From: JACCTU01 sp963769665
GTDB lineage: Bacteria; Actinomycetota; Thermoleophilia; Gaiellales; Gaiellaceae
Assembly: GCA_963769665.1 (NCBI GenBank)
Contig: CAVYMQ010000001.1
Span: forward strand, 1 to 15,864
DNA: 15,864 nt
Direction: 5' to 3'
The position numbers were made by a program, and so were the translations under genes. Shown in pieces: positions 12,617-15,864 of this stretch (positions are counted from its first letter, which is position 1; each line of letters starts with the position of its first letter). The notes under the pieces were generated by a model. That model was not told the DNA's origin and did no database searches. It saw nothing but the letters and a program-made list of their open reading frames with translations.

Positions 12617-13536
12617 GCCAGCACCAGTGCCTCGACCGCCAGCGCGTTCGAGAACGCCTCCGAGCGCCACGTGTAGCCGGCGGGATCCGTGAACCACCGG
12701 GCTTCGGGCCAACCGCCGTCGGGCTCCGCTGTGGCCAGTAGGCGCGACGTCAACCCTCCCGCCGCTGAGTCGACTCCGAGCAGCGCGGCTGCGGCAAGCG
12801 CGGCGGCGACGTCGACGACGTCCAGGGCCTCAGGGTCGACATCGGCGAGGAACTGTCGAAGCACTCGCACGGTCGGCCCGTCGGACGAAGCGGGCGCCAC
12901 CGCGCGCGCGAGGTAGTAAGCGCGGATCGCCGGCGAGTCGTAATACGTCGTGGCGATCCCGGCCAGGCCGCGAGAGGTGACGTGCTGCTCGAGTGCGCCG
13001 AGCAGCTCCGAGACGTCGAGCCCGATTCGAGTCGCAGCGAAGACCACGTTCGCCGTGACGATCGCGTCCGCAGCGTTGCCGTCGAGGCGCTCGTCCGCCT
13101 CGGGGTACCAGACGAGCCATGGTCGAATCAAGCCGTCGCTGGCCGGCTGAAGGCGGAGCACCTCGTCGAGGATCGGCTCGGAGAACGACTCCCCCAGGCG
13201 CGTCAGAGCGGCGAGTGCACATGCGGTGGAGTCCGCGTCCGGAGGCCATCTGCGCTCGTGGGGATCGAAGCACCACGACCCTTCGGCCTCACGTGTATCG
13301 CGCAGGTACTGCGCCACCTCTTCCAGCTCGGCGCGAACGTCGACGCCATGGTCAGCCGCCGAGCAGAGCGCTTCGCACACGCCTGCGGCGACGAACGGTG
13401 AACACACCTCCAAACGGCTCTTGCCCGCAGCGGTCGGCGTGACCGTGACGGTGGGCGGGATCAGCGCGAGCGCTCTGACGCCGCCGAGCAACGCCTCTTC
13501 GCGGGCGTGCGACGAAACGACGGCGGCCTGGGCCAT
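12613..13536 (-). CDS. Class II terpene cyclase-like (alpha-barrel) protein
   Basis: The 307-residue product shows the repeat style of squalene-hopene and class II diterpene cyclases. GSWCFDP (86-92) and DGGWPEARWFTD (273-284) resemble QW motifs. PPDADSTACALAAL (98-111) matches the DxDD(T) acid motif as D100-A-D102-S103-T104. The middle Asp, which donates the proton in the family, is kept and the last Asp is Ser. NAADAIVTANVVFA (154-167) looks like the matching helix of a second half. The length is about half that of squalene-hopene cyclase, suggesting a single barrel domain. It may be an active cyclase or a substrate-binding partner of the coupled UbiA enzyme. ATG 13536 is chosen; the ribosome-binding site is weak. 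Confidence 0.65.
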   Translation of the reverse strand: MAQAAVVSSHAREEALLGGVRALALIPPTVTVTPTAAGKSRLEVCSPFVAAGVCEALCSAADHGVDVRAELEEVAQYLRDTREAEGSWCFDPHERRWPPDADSTACALAALTRLGESFSEPILDEVLRLQPASDGLIRPWLVWYPEADERLDGNAADAIVTANVVFAATRIGLDVSELLGALEQHVTSRGLAGIATTYYDSPAIRAYYLARAVAPASSDGPTVRVLRQFLADVDPEALDVVDVAAALAAAALLGVDSAAGGLTSRLLATAEPDGGWPEARWFTDPAGYTWRSEAFSNALAVEALVLA

Positions 13537-13597
13537 CGGGCCATGCTAATCCCCCCGCCGGGGGCGATTCGACCCGCTGAAGGAATAGCCTCCGGGG
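13537..13597. promoter_or_regulatory. 61-bp divergent promoter region between cyclase-like gene and P450
   Basis: Both divergent genes must be controlled from these 61 bases. The region holds a short C5/G5 inverted repeat around 13551-13565 and GAAGGA (13579-13584) upstream of the P450 start. No convincing -35/-10 pair was recognised. The tight arrangement suggests co-regulation of the prenyltransferase/cyclase pair and the P450. Confidence 0.4.
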
Positions 13598-15142
13598 GTG
13601 CGCGCGATCTGGCTCGCGATTCTCGCTTTCGCGACCGTGCCGGCGCTGCGCGTGCTCACCTCCGAATCGCTTCGTCGCTTGTTCCCCTGGGTCTACGCCG
13701 CGGTGGTGGCCGGGGTCCTCCTCTGGGGCGGGCTGGTCGTGTTCGTCGCCGTCCGCTTCCCGGGCGCCTTGCCGGCAGCGGCGGTCCTGACGGCTCTCGT
13801 CCTCCTCGCAGCGGCCGTGAGGGCGCGCACGGGCTACCGGTTCCGGCGTGGTCTGCCGCCGGGCTCCCTCTCGCTTGCGGCGTCGCTGCGTTCGGTCGCG
13901 GAACGGCGCGGGTACCTGGACCGCGCTGCGCGCCACGGCCCGATCTTCAAGGTCGCGCAGTTTCACCGCAACGTCGTTTGCGTCGTCGGGCTCGAGCGCA
14001 TTCGCAAGCTCGTGCGAGAGCACGGCGGCTCGTTGGCTCCGAATCCGCTGCCGCTCACGCGAGAGGTCACCGGCGGCTTTCTGCGCTACATGGAAGAGGA
14101 CCGGTACGCCGTGTACGGACCGCTGTTTCGCAAGGCGCTTTCGCCGGCGGTGGTCGCTGCGGCCAAACCGGCGACGGTCGAAGCTGCTCGGCGAGAGCTC
14201 GGCCGGCTGGCGGTCGATTTTTCGAGCGCTCCGAATGGGCATCTCGACCGCATCGCGTTCGACGGCCTCGTGCGCGCGCTGTTCGGCTTCGAGCCGGAGA
14301 GTGCGGAGCACCAGGCGTTTCGGTCGGCCTACGGCGCGCTTGCCGAGCAAGACCTTGGTATGCCTCCCACTTTCGACGCGAGAGACGCGGTCGTGGCGCT
14401 TCGCCACATCGTCGTCGGGAGCCTGAACGCTGACACAGCGGCGACCTCGGCGCTCACGGAGCTGCGGCAGATCGACCCGGAGCTACCCGACGCGATCTGC
14501 GTCGACAACCTCATCTTCACCCTGAAATTCGCGTCAGCCAACGTCGTCAGCCTCTTGCACTGGCTGCTGGCGATGCTCGGCAGGCATCCGGAGTGGGGGG
14601 TCCGGATGCGCGAAGACCCGGCGCTCGTCGACAGGTTCGTCATGGAGACGCTGCGGCTCGCGCAAAGCGAGTACCTGTACCGCGTCGTCACGCGTGACTT
14701 CGAGTTCGAGGGCTACCTGTTCCCGAAAGGCTGGTTGACCAGGCTCTGCGTATGGGAGAGCCATCGCAGTCCCGAGGCGTTCGACGATCCGGAGAGGTTC
14801 GACCCCGATCGCTTCCTCGAGGCCTCGTACCGAACGTCGAACTACTCACCGTTCGGTTGGGGTCAGCACGCGTGCAACGGTGTTCCGCTCACGTACATGA
14901 TCTGCGGCGCCGCCCTCTCGACGCTGGTGGCCGAGTACGAGTGGGAGGTCACCGGCGACGGCTCCGCAGAGCGCGACTTCCGGCACTGGCACCACTGGCG
15001 CCCGAGCTCGGGACTCCGGCTCGGCCTGTCGCCACTCGCTGCTCAGACGGCCGCGGAGGGCCAGTACGTTCGCGACGAACCGTCGCAAACGGAGGTCAGC
15101 AACTCGCGTACAGGACACACGCACGGCCGCGCCGCACCATGA
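13598..15142 (+). CDS. Membrane-anchored cytochrome P450
   Basis: The 514-residue protein has the heme-binding loop FGWGQHACNG (C426 as thiolate ligand) and the K-helix ETLR (E350, R353). RSPEAFDDPERFDPDRFLE supplies the meander region. Two features are unusual. Residues 1-75 hold about three hydrophobic helices before the P450 domain, whereas most bacterial P450s are soluble. The I-helix (305-325, KFASANVVSLL) lacks the usual acid-Thr pair for oxygen activation, having Asn-Val instead. It may be a hydroxylase with altered proton delivery or catalyse a non-oxygenase reaction. The substrate is probably hydrophobic and perhaps isoprenoid, from the divergent neighbours. A polar tail of about 40 residues ends it. 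GTG 13598 has GAAGGA 13 bases upstream. Confidence 0.87.
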   Translation: MRAIWLAILAFATVPALRVLTSESLRRLFPWVYAAVVAGVLLWGGLVVFVAVRFPGALPAAAVLTALVLLAAAVRARTGYRFRRGLPPGSLSLAASLRSVAERRGYLDRAARHGPIFKVAQFHRNVVCVVGLERIRKLVREHGGSLAPNPLPLTREVTGGFLRYMEEDRYAVYGPLFRKALSPAVVAAAKPATVEAARRELGRLAVDFSSAPNGHLDRIAFDGLVRALFGFEPESAEHQAFRSAYGALAEQDLGMPPTFDARDAVVALRHIVVGSLNADTAATSALTELRQIDPELPDAICVDNLIFTLKFASANVVSLLHWLLAMLGRHPEWGVRMREDPALVDRFVMETLRLAQSEYLYRVVTRDFEFEGYLFPKGWLTRLCVWESHRSPEAFDDPERFDPDRFLEASYRTSNYSPFGWGQHACNGVPLTYMICGAALSTLVAEYEWEVTGDGSAERDFRHWHHWRPSSGLRLGLSPLAAQTAAEGQYVRDEPSQTEVSNSRTGHTHGRAAP

Positions 15143-15215
15143 TAGAGGCATCGCTGAGCCCGACTATCCAGACGCAGTTCGCCGCGGCGCCTGGAGCGGC
15201 GCCCGGTCTCCACGG

Positions 15216-15821
15216 TTGCTCGTCATCGCGGCTCTCTGCATCGGCGTCGGGCTCGTCGCGGCGGCTGGTCTCGGCGCTGCGTTCGTCGACCGCCCCATCG
15301 TCTATGTGACGAGGGATCCAGCGACCGTGTTCGACGGCGAGTGGTACGTCGGCTTCCTCTCGACGATGGGTGTCCTCGTGATCTGGACCGCCGCGATCAT
15401 CGCCGGCTTGTGCGGAGCGGTGCTCCGGCGGGCCCGCGACACTCGCGCTGGCCTGCTCCTCGCAGGCGCCGTGCTTTCAGGCGCCGTGGCCCTCGACGAC
15501 GCGCTTCTCATCCACGAGGCCGCGCTTCCAGGGGTGCTCGGCATCCCTGAGGACGTTGCCGTCGTCGTCTACCCGATCGCCCTCGTCGCGCTGCTGCTGC
15601 GCTACCGCAAGTCCATCGCGCAGTACGACTGGCGCCTCCTCGCGTCTGGAGTGTGCCTGCTCTCTGTTTCTGCGGTCGTCGACGTTGCTGCGAGCGAACG
15701 CGTCCGCAACGACGCGATCTTCCTCTTCGAAGACGGAACCAAGGTCGTCGGATATGCCCTCTGGGCGTCATTCTTCGCATCGGTTGCGCTCAGCTCACTC
15801 GCCCCGGCGCGAGTGCCCTAG
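15216..15821 (+). CDS. Six-helix membrane protein of unknown function
   Basis: The 201-residue product has about six hydrophobic segments (1-24, 47-70, 77-97, 112-129, 140-158, 177-196). Conserved-looking polar residues lie near membrane segments: DDALLIHE (D94, D95, H100, E101), D156, and FEDGTKVVGY (E172, D173, K176). This pattern suggests a metal or ion site, as in membrane hydrolases, but I cannot assign a family. The frame is open back into the P450 gene without a standard start codon, so TTG 15216 is the first candidate and the N-terminus is uncertain. It lies 73 bases after the P450 on the same strand and may be co-transcribed. A different frame starting with ATGA at the P450 stop gives only a low-quality 56-residue peptide. 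Confidence 0.6.
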   Translation: MLVIAALCIGVGLVAAAGLGAAFVDRPIVYVTRDPATVFDGEWYVGFLSTMGVLVIWTAAIIAGLCGAVLRRARDTRAGLLLAGAVLSGAVALDDALLIHEAALPGVLGIPEDVAVVVYPIALVALLLRYRKSIAQYDWRLLASGVCLLSVSAVVDVAASERVRNDAIFLFEDGTKVVGYALWASFFASVALSSLAPARVP

Positions 15822-15842
15822 CCGCGAGCCGAGGGGGCGACT

Positions 15843-15864
15843 GTGCGGAAGCTCAGACGCGGCC
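15843..15864 (+). CDS. Possible start of the next gene (partial)
   Basis: GTG 15843 begins MRKLRRG and runs off the window. A GAGGGGG stretch lies about seven bases upstream and could serve as ribosome-binding site. The basic N-terminus would suit a membrane or exported protein. The evidence is thin. Confidence 0.3.

Noticed and set aside
15139..15309. 56-codon frame starting with ATGA at the P450 stop
   Set aside because: The overlap looks attractive, but the peptide is Ser/Ala-rich with no family features and overlaps the much better membrane-protein frame.

Overview
The window reads as chromosome of a high-GC actinobacterium, most likely a Thermoleophilia-type lineage (Gaiellales or Solirubrobacterales; tentative). 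The basis is the strong GC bias, frequent GTG/TTG starts, several apparently leaderless promoters, and the minus-strand order SRP RNA - dnaX - ybaB - recR - lysC - asd, an arrangement known from Actinobacteria. There is no gene-free stretch longer than 300 bases.

Region 1 (1-1337, plus): the tail of an upstream gene, then a tightly coupled trio: an Asp23/Gls24 protein, a GNAT-like protein and a small cupin. The cupin stop and the converging asd stop share one CTAG. Region 2 (1334-6284, minus): a housekeeping run of SRP RNA (ffs), dnaX, ybaB, recR, lysC and asd. It covers clamp-loader and recombination-mediator functions and then the first two steps of the aspartate pathway. The whole recR-lysC gap is filled by a 167-bp imperfect palindrome, and a pair of perfect palindromes sits inside the linker-coding part of dnaX.

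Region 3 (6335-9516, plus): a CBS-domain protein, then tRNA-Val(CAC). The last 45 bp of this tRNA (6807-6851) are repeated exactly at 8476-8520 and in a decayed form (39 of 43 matches) at 9474-9516. The repeats bound two tandem one-gene cassettes in the same orientation as the tRNA. One carries a GT-C-type membrane glycosyltransferase and the other an FkbM methyltransferase; neither carries an integrase. This is the most striking signal in the window: small, integrase-less, stacked tRNA-targeted gene cassettes carrying surface-glycan genes.

Region 4 (9533-11612): a six-helix membrane class III adenylate cyclase with its own near-leaderless promoter, ending in a perfect 14-bp hairpin. It converges on a small membrane protein with a duplicated H-x3-D motif. 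A divergent 21-residue membrane microprotein follows. Region 5 (11612-15864): a UbiA-type prenyltransferase translationally coupled to a half-length class II terpene-cyclase-like protein, divergent from an unusual membrane-anchored cytochrome P450. Together they suggest an isoprenoid-modifying locus. A six-helix membrane protein of unknown function and a possible next gene start close the window.
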